The notes beneath the pieces are model-generated. The model was not told where the DNA came from. It ran no database searches and saw only the letters and a list, made by a program, of their open reading frames with translations. The translations under genes and the position numbers were made by a program. From JBKBMT01 sp046295655 (GTDB lineage: Bacteria; Pseudomonadota; Alphaproteobacteria; Rhodobacterales; Rhodobacteraceae): a stretch of 41,990 nucleotides of DNA. The first letter of the stretch is position 1. Every line of letters starts with the position of its first letter. Positions 17,025 to 24,801 of the stretch are shown piece after piece. The stretch covers positions 1 through 41,990 of the forward strand of contig JBKBMT010000020.1 of assembly GCA_046295655.1 (NCBI GenBank). Direction: 5' to 3'.

Positions 17025-17682
17025 GGCGATACCGGTTCTCGAGCCACGAGACCAGACGCACGGCCGGCAGCAGGATGATCAGATAGATCAGCGCGGCGGC
17101 GATCAGAGGCGAGGGGTTGGCGGTCAGCGCCTGGGCATCGGTCGCCTGCTTCAGCAGGTCGGGCATGGCCACGACCGAGGCAAGCGAGGTGTCCTTGGCG
17201 ATCGCGACCGAATTCGAGGTATGGGGCGGGATCGCTATGCGGAACGCCTGCGGCAGAAGAACCTTCCACAGGATCACCGGGAACGGCACGCCCAGCGCCC
17301 GGGCTGCCTCGATCTGCCCGCGCGGGATCGCCTGCAACCCGGCGCGGAACACCTCGGCGGTGAAGGCTGCGAACACCAGCGAAAGCGCCAGCGTCGCCGA
17401 GGTGAAGGCGCTGAGCCGGATGCCCGCGAAGGGCAGCGCGTAGTAGATCACGATGAGCAGGACGAGGATCGGGATGGCGCGGAAGATGTCGATCAGCGCA
17501 ATGGCCAGCCAGCGCAGCGGCGCGATGCCGTAGAGCCGCATGATGCACAGCAGCACCCCCGCCACCGACCCGGCAAGGATCGTTGCGGCGGCCAGCATCA
17601 GCGTATTGCCGATGCCGCGCCAGAGCATCGGAAAGACCCTGATCATCACATCGATGTTCAGGAAGGTATCGACAAAGCCCAT
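17017..17682 (-). CDS. Amino-acid ABC transporter permease (His/Glu/Gln-type)
   Basis: 221 residues with about five membrane segments. It carries the polar amino-acid permease signatures TLMLAAATILAGSVAGVLL, DIFRAIPILVLLIVIYYALP, and the EAA loop EAARALGVPFPVILWKVLLPQAF. The sequence NSVAIAKDTSLASVVA is the standard C-terminal segment. Such permeases work as homodimers or with a second permease, and need an ATPase of the GlnQ type. None is encoded here, so an ATPase from elsewhere would be borrowed. It lies 64 bp after the binding-protein gene, a spacer that holds a strong hairpin. Confidence 0.87.
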   Translation of the reverse strand: MGFVDTFLNIDVMIRVFPMLWRGIGNTLMLAAATILAGSVAGVLLCIMRLYGIAPLRWLAIALIDIFRAIPILVLLIVIYYALPFAGIRLSAFTSATLALSLVFAAFTAEVFRAGLQAIPRGQIEAARALGVPFPVILWKVLLPQAFRIAIPPHTSNSVAIAKDTSLASVVAMPDLLKQATDAQALTANPSPLIAAALIYLIILLPAVRLVSWLENRYRHV

Positions 17683-17704
17683 CCCGGCCTCCGGCAGCAG
17701 AAAG

Positions 17705-17726
17705 GGGCGGCCCAGGCGGGCCGCCC
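17705..17726 (-). promoter_or_regulatory. Hairpin between amino-acid binding-protein and permease genes
   Basis: GGGCGGCCC (17705-17713) and GGGCCGCCC (17718-17726) form a perfect 9-bp stem with loop AGGC. On the transcript (minus strand) it follows the binding-protein stop by 20 bases and is itself followed by CCTTTCTG, a weak U-rich tail. It may be an attenuator or an mRNA-stabilising element. Confidence 0.5.
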
Positions 17727-17746
17727 GGGCGTTCAGGGTGGTGACG

Positions 17747-18523
17747 TCACTGCGCCTGCGGGATGTCGAGGACGGTGACCGTGGCAGACCCGTCTGCCGG
17801 CGGCTGGCCGAACCAGCGTTCGTAGATGGCGGCCATGGTTCCGTCTTCCTTCATGGCGCTGATATGGGCGTTCACCTCTTCCAGCAGCGGCGAGCCCTTG
17901 GGCATCATCATGCCGTATCGGTCGCCGGTCGGAATCACCTCGACAATCTTCAGATCCGGCATCTGCTTGGCCGAGAAGATCAGGCCCGTCAGGTCCGACA
18001 CCGCCCCGGCGACCCGTCCCGCACGCACGTCCAGAAGCAGCCCCTGCTGATCGGGATAGCTGCGGATGTCGCTCCAGCCGTAGGTGCCCTCGTTGGCCCG
18101 CACCCATGCCTCGCCGGTCGAGGCCGCCAGCACGCCCACCGGCTTGCCCTGCATGTCGGCCAGCCCGGTCGCGCCGCCATCGACCGACACCAGCGCCATG
18201 TCCGCGTCGTAATAGCCTTGCGTGAACGACTGGCTTTGCAGCCGGTCGTTGGTGATGGTGATGGTCGAGATCGCCACGTCGATCCGGCCCGAGGCAGTGG
18301 CGGCGAACAGCGCCTGGAAGCCCATGTCAGAGATCTCGACCTCGCGGCCCATGCGGCTGGCGATTTCGCGGATCATGTCCACCTCGAAGCCCTCGAACTC
18401 GGACCGTTCGTTCTTGAACTCCCACGGCGGGTTCGACGGATAGGCGCCGACCACCAGCTTGTCGGCCAGCGCAGCCCCGGCGGACAGCGCAAGGCCAAGG
18501 GCGAATGCGATTGCCTTCTTCAT
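17747..18523 (-). CDS. Amino-acid ABC transporter substrate-binding protein
   Basis: 258 residues with a clear Sec signal peptide (MKKAIAFALGLALSAGAALA). Family-3 solute-binding motifs: LVVGAYPSNPPWEF at the start of the mature protein, FEGFEVDMIREIASRMGRE, and the ISTITITNDRLQSQSFTQGYY hinge. The DIGFQALFAATASGRID-like pattern (here DMGFQALFAATASGRIDVA) supports polar amino-acid binding. Three bases separate it from the upstream GntR gene stop. Which amino acid binds is not determinable here; the downstream kynureninase-like enzyme suggests an aromatic or related substrate, as inference only. Confidence 0.88.
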   Translation of the reverse strand: MKKAIAFALGLALSAGAALADKLVVGAYPSNPPWEFKNERSEFEGFEVDMIREIASRMGREVEISDMGFQALFAATASGRIDVAISTITITNDRLQSQSFTQGYYDADMALVSVDGGATGLADMQGKPVGVLAASTGEAWVRANEGTYGWSDIRSYPDQQGLLLDVRAGRVAGAVSDLTGLIFSAKQMPDLKIVEVIPTGDRYGMMMPKGSPLLEEVNAHISAMKEDGTMAAIYERWFGQPPADGSATVTVLDIPQAQ

Positions 18524-18526
18524 GTT

Positions 18527-19279
18527 TCAGACCCTCTCTGTTGAGCGTTTCTCGGTCGTGTCGCGGGGCGGACCAGCCCCGTCCGTCGCGCCGGCGGCCT
18601 GTTCGTGGATTGCCAGCGTGATCTCGATATGTTCGTCAAGCGCCGCAATCGCGCGGGCGGGGTCGCGCGACAGCACGGCCTCCATGAGCGCGGTATGGCG
18701 AGGCACCGACAGCGCCGCCGAAAGATGCGGATCGGACAGCTGCACGGGCTGGCCGGACGGGCGAAACAGCAGCGCCTGATAGTGACGCCGCAGCTGCACC
18801 GCCGTCAGCGCATGGAAGTGACGGAGCCAGATCGAGGGCGAGCCGGCCAGCAGCGCGGCATGAAAGGCGTCGTGGGCCTCGATCCAGCGCGTCCGGGTCT
18901 CGGGCGTGTCTGCCTCACCCACCGGCAACCCGGTCTGGGCCAGCCGGTAGTGGGCGGCAACGATCCCGGCCTCCCAGTCCAGCGTGCCGTGGGCGATGGC
19001 TTCCTGCACCAGTGCGGTCTCGATCACCAGCCTTGCGTGCTGCAGGTCGGCAAATTCCTCGAGCGAGACCGGCGCCACCCGCCAGCCGCAGTTGGGCGCG
19101 GCAACGGCAAGCTGCTTTTCCGCCAGCCGAGACAGCGCCTCGCGCAGAGGGGTCGCACTGACCCGGTAGCGTTCGGACAGTGCCGCGATTCGCAACGGTG
19201 TGCCCGGCGGCAACGCACCCGACAGGATGTCGCGCTGCAACAGGTCAAAGGCCGTGTCGGTCTTGGCCGAGCTTCCCAT
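18527..19279 (-). CDS. GntR-family (FCD/VanR-type) transcriptional regulator
   Basis: 250 residues from ATG 19279; the frame is open 42 bases further, but those cover the promoter and operator. Residues about 8-70 are a winged helix (LLQRDILSGALPPGTPLRI, LSERYRVSATPLREALSRLA) and about 80-225 an all-helical FCD ligand domain, with HDAFHAALLAGSPS and a late DPARAIAALDEHIEI segment. It heads the operon of binding protein, permease and PLP enzyme. The usual role is repression lifted by the substrate or a metabolite, so it probably senses the transported amino acid or its product. Confidence 0.85.
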   Translation of the reverse strand: MGSSAKTDTAFDLLQRDILSGALPPGTPLRIAALSERYRVSATPLREALSRLAEKQLAVAAPNCGWRVAPVSLEEFADLQHARLVIETALVQEAIAHGTLDWEAGIVAAHYRLAQTGLPVGEADTPETRTRWIEAHDAFHAALLAGSPSIWLRHFHALTAVQLRRHYQALLFRPSGQPVQLSDPHLSAALSVPRHTALMEAVLSRDPARAIAALDEHIEITLAIHEQAAGATDGAGPPRDTTEKRSTERV

Positions 19280-19288
19280 GCGCGGCTC

Positions 19289-19321
19289 ATTATCATATAC
19301 AATCGTGCAAATCCACGGCAA
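19289..19321 (-). promoter_or_regulatory. Promoter and overlapping dyad upstream of the GntR gene
   Basis: On the minus strand TTGCCG (19316-19321) and TATGAT (19292-19297) are 18 bp apart. The -10 overlaps an imperfect AT-rich dyad ATTGTATATGATAAT (19289-19303), a pattern suited to a GntR dimer and so to autoregulation. The predicted transcript would have a very short leader. Confidence 0.42.
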
Positions 19322-19515
19322 TTTCCGCGCCGCTCAACGGAAGCGGCCGGTTTGCACGATCGCAGGACAGGAGGACGGGTTGGCGATCGACAGTCAGCGA
19401 TCAAACGCAGTTCGGTCGGACTGATGGACGCGGCGCGGAACCGGAGGTTCGCGGGCCGGGATCGGCGATCGCGCTCCGAACCGGTTCAGGGTGAACAACC
19501 TTGCACGATGTCCGT

Positions 19516-20262
19516 CTAGCACCAGCGGCGGGGCGCCTTCGGCAGCGCGCTCCATTGCGCGGGGTCGTGGCCCCAGACGACCCGTGCGCCCCTGTCGCGG
19601 GCCAGGGCCATCAGCCGGGCGGCGCTGGACCGGGCGGCAGGGGGGTCGTCCGCGGTCGCGAAACCCTCGTCGATCTCGGCCGGGCGCGAAATCGCGTCGG
19701 AGGTCCAGAGCACCGGACCGCTCTGCGGCAGTTCGGCCAACAGCGCAAGCTGCCCCGCTGCATGACCGGGAACCAGCAGCAGACGCAGCCCCGGCCCGAG
19801 ATCGCCGTCATCCTCGACCAGATGCCAGGCGCGATCAGGCCACTCCGGCGGCTGTCCCCCGGTCCAGTAGCGCGGGCGCGGCAGCGCGCGTTCGGCGGCA
19901 GCGATCACCGCAACGGCCTGGGGGAATTCCGCGATCCCGCCGATATGGTCGATATGGGTGTGGGTCTGGACCATCACGGTCACATCGGCAGGCTTCAGCC
20001 CCAGGAGGGCGAGCTGTGCGGCGGGCAGGTTGCGGGGCGTGCAGCACAGCACCGTGCCGAAACTGCCCAGCCGGTCCTCGGCCGCAGCGGCTACCGGATC
20101 TCGGGCGTATTTGGCCGGAAACCCGGTATCGACCAGCACCACCTCGCCGGCATCGGTGCCGATCGCAGCGCCCATGATACCGATGTCCCGCGGACCCGCA
20201 TGCACCCGGAAAAGCCCGTAATCCAGCACCGAAAGCCATGCCGGCCGGCCCCTGAGCAACAT
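19516..20262 (-). CDS. Metallo-beta-lactamase-fold hydrolase (AHL-lactonase-like)
   Basis: 248 residues. The zinc motif HTHIDH is at 101-106 (QTHTHIDHIGG), with further ligands H167 (VPGHAAGQ), D189 (LWTSDAIS) and H232 (VVWGHDPAQW). The GEVVLVDTGFP strand precedes. The arrangement and size fit the N-acyl-homoserine-lactonase group of the superfamily, but that group also contains other ester and lactone hydrolases. No signal peptide is seen, so it is cytoplasmic. The start lies 44 bp from the divergent aminotransferase gene, so they probably share a control region. Confidence 0.72.
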   Translation of the reverse strand: MLLRGRPAWLSVLDYGLFRVHAGPRDIGIMGAAIGTDAGEVVLVDTGFPAKYARDPVAAAAEDRLGSFGTVLCCTPRNLPAAQLALLGLKPADVTVMVQTHTHIDHIGGIAEFPQAVAVIAAAERALPRPRYWTGGQPPEWPDRAWHLVEDDGDLGPGLRLLLVPGHAAGQLALLAELPQSGPVLWTSDAISRPAEIDEGFATADDPPAARSSAARLMALARDRGARVVWGHDPAQWSALPKAPRRWC

Positions 20263-20306
20263 CTCCGCCCCTCTTTTCTGCCGACGCAGCGTGAAAGGAC
20301 GCGACC

Positions 20307-21434
20307 GTGAAAGTCAAGCTTCACACCCTGTTCCGCTATCTTCTGGAAACCGCCGATGCGGAACCCGAGGCCTTTGTCGGCCTTTCGCTGGCCGCACCGC
20401 CAAGACTTGGCGAGTTTCTTGGCGACCTCGACCCCGACCTGCCGCTCGACTGGAACGGCCGGTCGTTCCGGGGCCTTCCCGACCTGCGCCGGCGCGTGCT
20501 GGATCAGGCGGGTCTGGCGGACAAGTGTTCGCCGGACGATGTGCTGATCACTGCCGGGGCGGCCGAGGCCAATTATCTGGTGATGCGTCAGCTGCTGGAA
20601 CCTGGCGACGTGGTGGTGACGGAAGCGCCCGGCTGGCCGCAGGCGGCGGTTCTGGCGCAGGCCACGGGCGCAGAACTGCGCGTGGTGCCGCGGGACGAGG
20701 CACAGGCCTGGCGATTCGATCCCGCCGTGCTGGCTGCGGCGGTATGCGACCGGACGCGGCTGATCTTCCTGACCAACCCGAACAATCCGACCGGCGCGCT
20801 GCTGGATCAGGCAGCGTTGGCCGATGTCGTCCGGATCGCCGACCGGGTCGGCGCCTGGCTGCTGGTGGACGAGGTCTATGCCGGGCTGGAATGGGACCGA
20901 CCGCGCGCCCCTGCCGTCGCCGGCCTGTATCCACGGGGGATCACGACGGGCAGCGTATCGAAGGCGCTGGGGCTTCAGGGGTTGCGCACCGGGTGGCTGA
21001 TCTGCCGCGATCCGGGGCTGGTGATGGACGCCGTGATCCTGCGCGAGAATGCAAGCGAGATCATGAACATCCTGGGCGAGCACATCGCCCTTGCCGCGCT
21101 GGAACCTGCCCGCCTGGCGACGCGGCTGGCGACGGTGCGGACCGAAGGCCGCGGCGCCATCGGCCGGCTGGACCGGTTCGTGGCCGAAACCCCGGGGCTT
21201 TCCTGGGTCCGGCCCGAGGCCGGACTGATCGGGCTGGCGCGCCTGCCACCCTGCATCGACAGCGAGACCTTTGCCCGACGCCTGCTGGGCCCGCCCTGGC
21301 GCACCTTCGTTCTGCCGGGCGCCGCCTACGGCATGCCGGGGCACATCCGGCTGGGTGCCGGCGGCGGGGCGGCGGCCAATCTGGAAACCGGGCTGGACCG
21401 GCTGGCAGACTGTCTGGCGCGATGGGGCGGCTGA
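20307..21434 (+). CDS. Class I/II PLP-dependent aminotransferase
   Basis: 375 residues from GTG 20307, preceded by AAAGGAC. Fold-type I motifs: NPNNPTG (157-163), LLVDEVYAGLEW with the Asp that contacts the pyridine nitrogen (D188), PLP lysine K219 in GSVSKALGLQGLRTGW, and R227 after it. The family resembles aspartate/tyrosine-type aminotransferases and capreomycidine-synthase-like enzymes. The N-terminal arm is short and does not identify a substrate. It is divergent from the metallo-beta-lactamase-fold gene with a 44-bp shared region. Confidence 0.8.
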   Translation: MKVKLHTLFRYLLETADAEPEAFVGLSLAAPPRLGEFLGDLDPDLPLDWNGRSFRGLPDLRRRVLDQAGLADKCSPDDVLITAGAAEANYLVMRQLLEPGDVVVTEAPGWPQAAVLAQATGAELRVVPRDEAQAWRFDPAVLAAAVCDRTRLIFLTNPNNPTGALLDQAALADVVRIADRVGAWLLVDEVYAGLEWDRPRAPAVAGLYPRGITTGSVSKALGLQGLRTGWLICRDPGLVMDAVILRENASEIMNILGEHIALAALEPARLATRLATVRTEGRGAIGRLDRFVAETPGLSWVRPEAGLIGLARLPPCIDSETFARRLLGPPWRTFVLPGAAYGMPGHIRLGAGGGAAANLETGLDRLADCLARWGG

Positions 21435-21518
21435 GCGGGGGCGGACGGCGCAGCCCGTGCCAGTGGCCAAGTCCCACCAACCGAGAGATCCGGGTCCACC
21501 GGAACTGACCTGCGGCGC

Positions 21519-21540
21519 CTGTCTGTCCCGGTTCAGACAG
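21519..21540. terminator. Hairpin between convergent aminotransferase and dehalogenase
   Basis: CTGTCTG (21519-21525) and CAGACAG (21534-21540) pair around an 8-nt loop. It overlaps the stop codon of the haloacid dehalogenase gene (21533-21535) and lies about 85 bp after the aminotransferase stop, so it could terminate either transcript. Confidence 0.4.
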
Positions 21541-22225
21541 CGTGTTCTAACAGGGCCGGAAGCCGCCGCAGATCCCGCAGCACATGGGCCGGACGACCGT
21601 GCAACCGGTCCAGCGGGGCGTCCTCGCGGTTGACCCAGATCGACCGGAATCCGAAGGCCGCCGCGGCGCAGGCATCCCAGCCGTTCGAGGACACGAACGC
21701 GGTCTCGGCCGGCGCGATCCCGAAGTGCTGTTCCACCAGCGCATAGACCCGGCGGTGCGGCTTGAACACGCCGACATCCTCGACCGACAGGATGGCCTCG
21801 AGATGCGGTGCGATTCCGGCCGAGGCCACGGCCGCCTCCAGCATCGCCGGCGCGCCGTTCGACAGGATCGCCAGACGCAGGCCACGGCCCCTGAGCGCGG
21901 CCAGCATCCCGGGAACCTCGGGAAAGGCCGCGAGTTCGCGATAGAGGTCAAGAAGCCGGCGGCGGAGGCCCGGATCCTGCAAGCCCTCGGCCTCCATCGC
22001 CCAGTCAAGCGCGTCCTGCGTGACCTGCCAGAAATCGACATGCGCCCCGGCCACCGCCCGCAGCCAGGTATATTCCAGTTGCTTGCGCCGCCAGCTCGCG
22101 GAAAGCGCAGGCCAGCGCCGGGACCAGCCGGCGGCTCCGGGCTCGGCGGCGGCGATCCGGGCGGCGGCGGCGACATCGAACAACGTCCCATAGGCGTCGA
22201 ACACGCAAAGCCGGACTGTCGGCAT
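21533..22225 (-). CDS. (S)-2-haloacid dehalogenase, type II (HAD superfamily)
   Basis: 230 residues from ATG 22225, with AGGAGC upstream; the frame is open much further but non-coding in character. The active-site set matches L-2-haloacid dehalogenases by alignment from memory: D10 nucleophile in FDAYGTLFD, R46 within WRRKQLEYTWLR, S122 (LSNG), K155, Y161, and S179, N181, D184 in SSNGWDA. Hydrolyses L-2-halocarboxylates to D-2-hydroxy acids and halide. It stands alone and converges on the aminotransferase gene. Marine bacteria use it on chlorinated or brominated acids. Confidence 0.88.
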   Translation of the reverse strand: MPTVRLCVFDAYGTLFDVAAAARIAAAEPGAAGWSRRWPALSASWRRKQLEYTWLRAVAGAHVDFWQVTQDALDWAMEAEGLQDPGLRRRLLDLYRELAAFPEVPGMLAALRGRGLRLAILSNGAPAMLEAAVASAGIAPHLEAILSVEDVGVFKPHRRVYALVEQHFGIAPAETAFVSSNGWDACAAAAFGFRSIWVNREDAPLDRLHGRPAHVLRDLRRLPALLEHAV

Positions 22226-22607
22226 CACTCTTGCTCCTGCGCTTCCTGGCGCCCGGGCCCGCATGTCGCCGGGCGCGCGCCGTCTGTCCCCCGGAAGGCC
22301 ATGATGGCAAGCCGTCTGACTGCAATCCACAGGTTTCTCGTCCGTTCGCGCGGACAGGTTGCGCGCAGGTCCGACTGCGGCGCCCGCCGGGTGACATCTG
22401 TCCGGACAAGCTGCAAAGTGCGGAAACGGGCTTGTCATGCCCGGAAACGGCGACAGGTGTGCTGACGCGTGTGTGAACAGCGTCGGCCCTTGTCGGTGTA
22501 ACGGAAACCCGACACGAGCGACCTGGCTGAAGGAAAGAACAGCGCGAGTGGTATGGACCGTGCCGCCAAAGGCTCGCCCCAATGCCCCGCCAGAACGAGG
22601 GAAGCGC
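22226..22607. other. Divergent intergenic region, 382 bp
   Basis: No gene is seen. It separates the dehalogenase gene (minus) and the VTT-flavoprotein gene (plus). The only pattern is the element CGGAAACGG at 22421-22429 and 22442-22450, 21 bp apart, with a shorter CGGAAAC copy at 22502-22508. Confidence 0.6.
22421..22508 (+). repeat. Direct repeats of CGGAAAC(GG), candidate regulator sites
   Basis: Copies at 22421-22429, 22442-22450 and 22502-22508. The first two are 21 bp apart, two helical turns, so would face the same side. Located 100-190 bp upstream of the VTT-flavoprotein start. Confidence 0.3.
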
Positions 22608-24761
22608 TTGAAACGTCCGGTATTCTTCGTCGTGATCGCGCTGGGCGTGCTGATCCTGGCACTCTGGATGCGCGACCAGCCGCTCGACCTGTCGGCGCTG
22701 AGGGCGCAGCTGGATCGCATCGCGGCCGCAAGGGACGCACGCCCCTTCGCCTTCGCCGCCCTGTTTTTTGCCGCCTACGTCGCCGTCACCGCCCTGTCGC
22801 TGCCGCTGGCCGTCTGGCTGACCCTGGCGGCCGGGGCGCTGTTCGGGTTCTGGTGGGGGCTGGTCATCGTCTCCTTCGCCTCGACCATCGGTGCGACGCT
22901 GGCGTTTCTCGTCGCGCGGTTCTTACTGCGCGACTGGGTGCGCGAGCGGCTGGGCGCGCGGGCCGAGACGATCGACAGCGGGCTCAGGCGCGACGGGCCG
23001 TTCTACCTGTTCACCCTGCGGCTGATCCCGGTTGTCCCCTTCTTCGCGGTCAACCTGCTCATGGGTCTGACACCGATACCGACCCTGACCTTCTATGCGG
23101 TCAGCCAGGTCGGAATGCTTGCCGGAACCGCGGTCTATGTGAATGCCGGCACCCAGCTCGGGGCGCTGGACAGCCTTGCCGGGATCGTCTCGCCGCCGCT
23201 CATCCTGTCCTTCGCACTGCTTGGCCTGTTTCCCTGGATCGCGCGCATGTTCCTGAACCTTCTGCGTCGCCGCCGGGTCTATGCCCGGTGGAGCCGCCCG
23301 GCCAGATTCGACCGCAACCTCATCGTGATCGGCGCCGGCGCCGCCGGCCTGGTCTCGGCCTATATCGCCGCCGCCACCCGGGCGAAGGTCACGCTGATCG
23401 AGGCGCACCGGATGGGCGGCGACTGTCTCAACTACGGCTGCGTGCCGTCCAAGGCGCTGATCCGAACCGCCAAGCTTGCCCATCAGATGCGCCATGCCGA
23501 CCGCTACGGTCTGGCACCGCAGGTGCCGAGGATCGACTTCGCCGCCGTGCTGGACCGGGTCCATAGCGTGATCGCCGAGATAGAGCCGCACGACAGCGTG
23601 GAACGCTATACCGGGCTGGGCGTCGATGTGGTGCAGGGACATGCGCGGCTGATCGACCCCTGGACAGTCGAGATCCGTGCCCCCGACGGCGCGACGCACC
23701 GGCTGACCGGCCGCGCCATCGTGCTGGCGACGGGGGCCGCGCCGTTCGTGCCGCCGCTTCCGGGGCTGGACAAGGTGGGCTATCTGACATCGGACACGAT
23801 GTGGGAGGCGCTGCGCAACCGCCCCGAGGCGCCGCGGCGCCTGGTCGTGCTGGGCGGTGGCCCCATCGGCTGCGAGCTGTCCCAGGCCTTCGCGCGCCTC
23901 GGGTCGGCCGTGACGCAGATCGAGATGGCCCCGCGCCTGATGCTGCGCGAGGACGAGGATGCCGCGGCCGAGGTGCGCGCCGCGCTGGAACGCGACGGGG
24001 TGACGGTGCTGACCGGCCACAAGGCGCTGTCCTGCGGCATCACCGACGCCGAAAAGTGGATCGAGGTGGAAGCCGCCCGAACCCGGCGCCGCATCGCCTT
24101 CGACGAGTTGGTGGTAGCCGTCGGCCGGGCGCCCCGGCTTCGCGGCTACGGGCTTGAAGAGCTGGGAATCCAGACCGAACGGGTGATCGAGACCAACGAG
24201 TATCTGGAAACGCTATATCCGAACATCCTTGCGGCGGGCGATGTGGCCGGCCCCTACCAGTTCACCCATACCGCCAGCCATCAGGCCTGGTTCGCCACCG
24301 TCAACGCCCTGTTCGGCACGCTCTGGCGGTTCCGGGCCGATTATCGGGTGATTCCCTGGGCGACCTTCACCGACCCCGAGGTCGCGCGCGTCGGTCTGTC
24401 CGAGGACGAGGCGAAGGCCCGGGGGGTCGCGCACGAAGTCACGCGCTACGATCTCGGGGATCTCGACCGCGCGATCGCCGACGGCAGCGCGCGCGGCTTC
24501 GTCAAGGTGCTGACCGTGCCGGGCAAGGACCGCATCCTTGGCGCCACCATCGTGGGCGAGCACGCGGGCGATCTGCTTGCCGAGTTCGTGCTGGCGATGA
24601 AGCACGGACTGGGGCTGAACCGGATCCTCGGGACGATCCACATCTACCCGACCCTTGCCGAGGCAAACAAGTTCGCTGCGGGAGAATGGCGCCGCGCACA
24701 TGTGAACCCGCGTCTGCTGGCCGTCGTCGAACGGTTCCACCGCTGGAGACGCGGGGACTGA
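22608..24761 (+). CDS. VTT (TVP38/DedA-type) membrane domain fused to a flavoprotein disulfide reductase
   Basis: 717 residues from TTG 22608, with GAGGGA upstream; the frame is open for 171 bases above, with GTG 22548 an alternative. Residues 1-225 contain a membrane part: TM 2-21, then a VTT/SNARE-associated domain (LSLPLAVWLTLAAGALFGFWWG, FYLFTLRLIPVVPFFAVNLLMG). Residues 235-715 are a class I disulfide reductase: FAD motif GAGAAG (242-247), redox pair CLNYGC (C273, C278), an NAD site VLGGGPIGCELSQAFARLG, FAD motif LAAGDVAGPYQFTHTASHQA, and the C-terminal HIYPTLAEANKFAAG with the catalytic His. It resembles mercuric reductase and lipoamide dehydrogenase. The substrate is unknown; the fusion ties an electron-transfer enzyme to the inner membrane. 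Confidence 0.85.
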   Translation: MKRPVFFVVIALGVLILALWMRDQPLDLSALRAQLDRIAAARDARPFAFAALFFAAYVAVTALSLPLAVWLTLAAGALFGFWWGLVIVSFASTIGATLAFLVARFLLRDWVRERLGARAETIDSGLRRDGPFYLFTLRLIPVVPFFAVNLLMGLTPIPTLTFYAVSQVGMLAGTAVYVNAGTQLGALDSLAGIVSPPLILSFALLGLFPWIARMFLNLLRRRRVYARWSRPARFDRNLIVIGAGAAGLVSAYIAAATRAKVTLIEAHRMGGDCLNYGCVPSKALIRTAKLAHQMRHADRYGLAPQVPRIDFAAVLDRVHSVIAEIEPHDSVERYTGLGVDVVQGHARLIDPWTVEIRAPDGATHRLTGRAIVLATGAAPFVPPLPGLDKVGYLTSDTMWEALRNRPEAPRRLVVLGGGPIGCELSQAFARLGSAVTQIEMAPRLMLREDEDAAAEVRAALERDGVTVLTGHKALSCGITDAEKWIEVEAARTRRRIAFDELVVAVGRAPRLRGYGLEELGIQTERVIETNEYLETLYPNILAAGDVAGPYQFTHTASHQAWFATVNALFGTLWRFRADYRVIPWATFTDPEVARVGLSEDEAKARGVAHEVTRYDLGDLDRAIADGSARGFVKVLTVPGKDRILGATIVGEHAGDLLAEFVLAMKHGLGLNRILGTIHIYPTLAEANKFAAGEWRRAHVNPRLLAVVERFHRWRRGD

Positions 24762-24801
24762 CCGGAGCGACGGAACGGCGGCTTCAGCCGACGGGACGCC
24801 T

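Noticed and set aside
22437..22607. ATG 22437 as start of the VTT-flavoprotein gene
   Set aside because: The first 57 codons have no ribosome-binding site and precede the conserved membrane segment; TTG 22608 with GAGGGA fits better.
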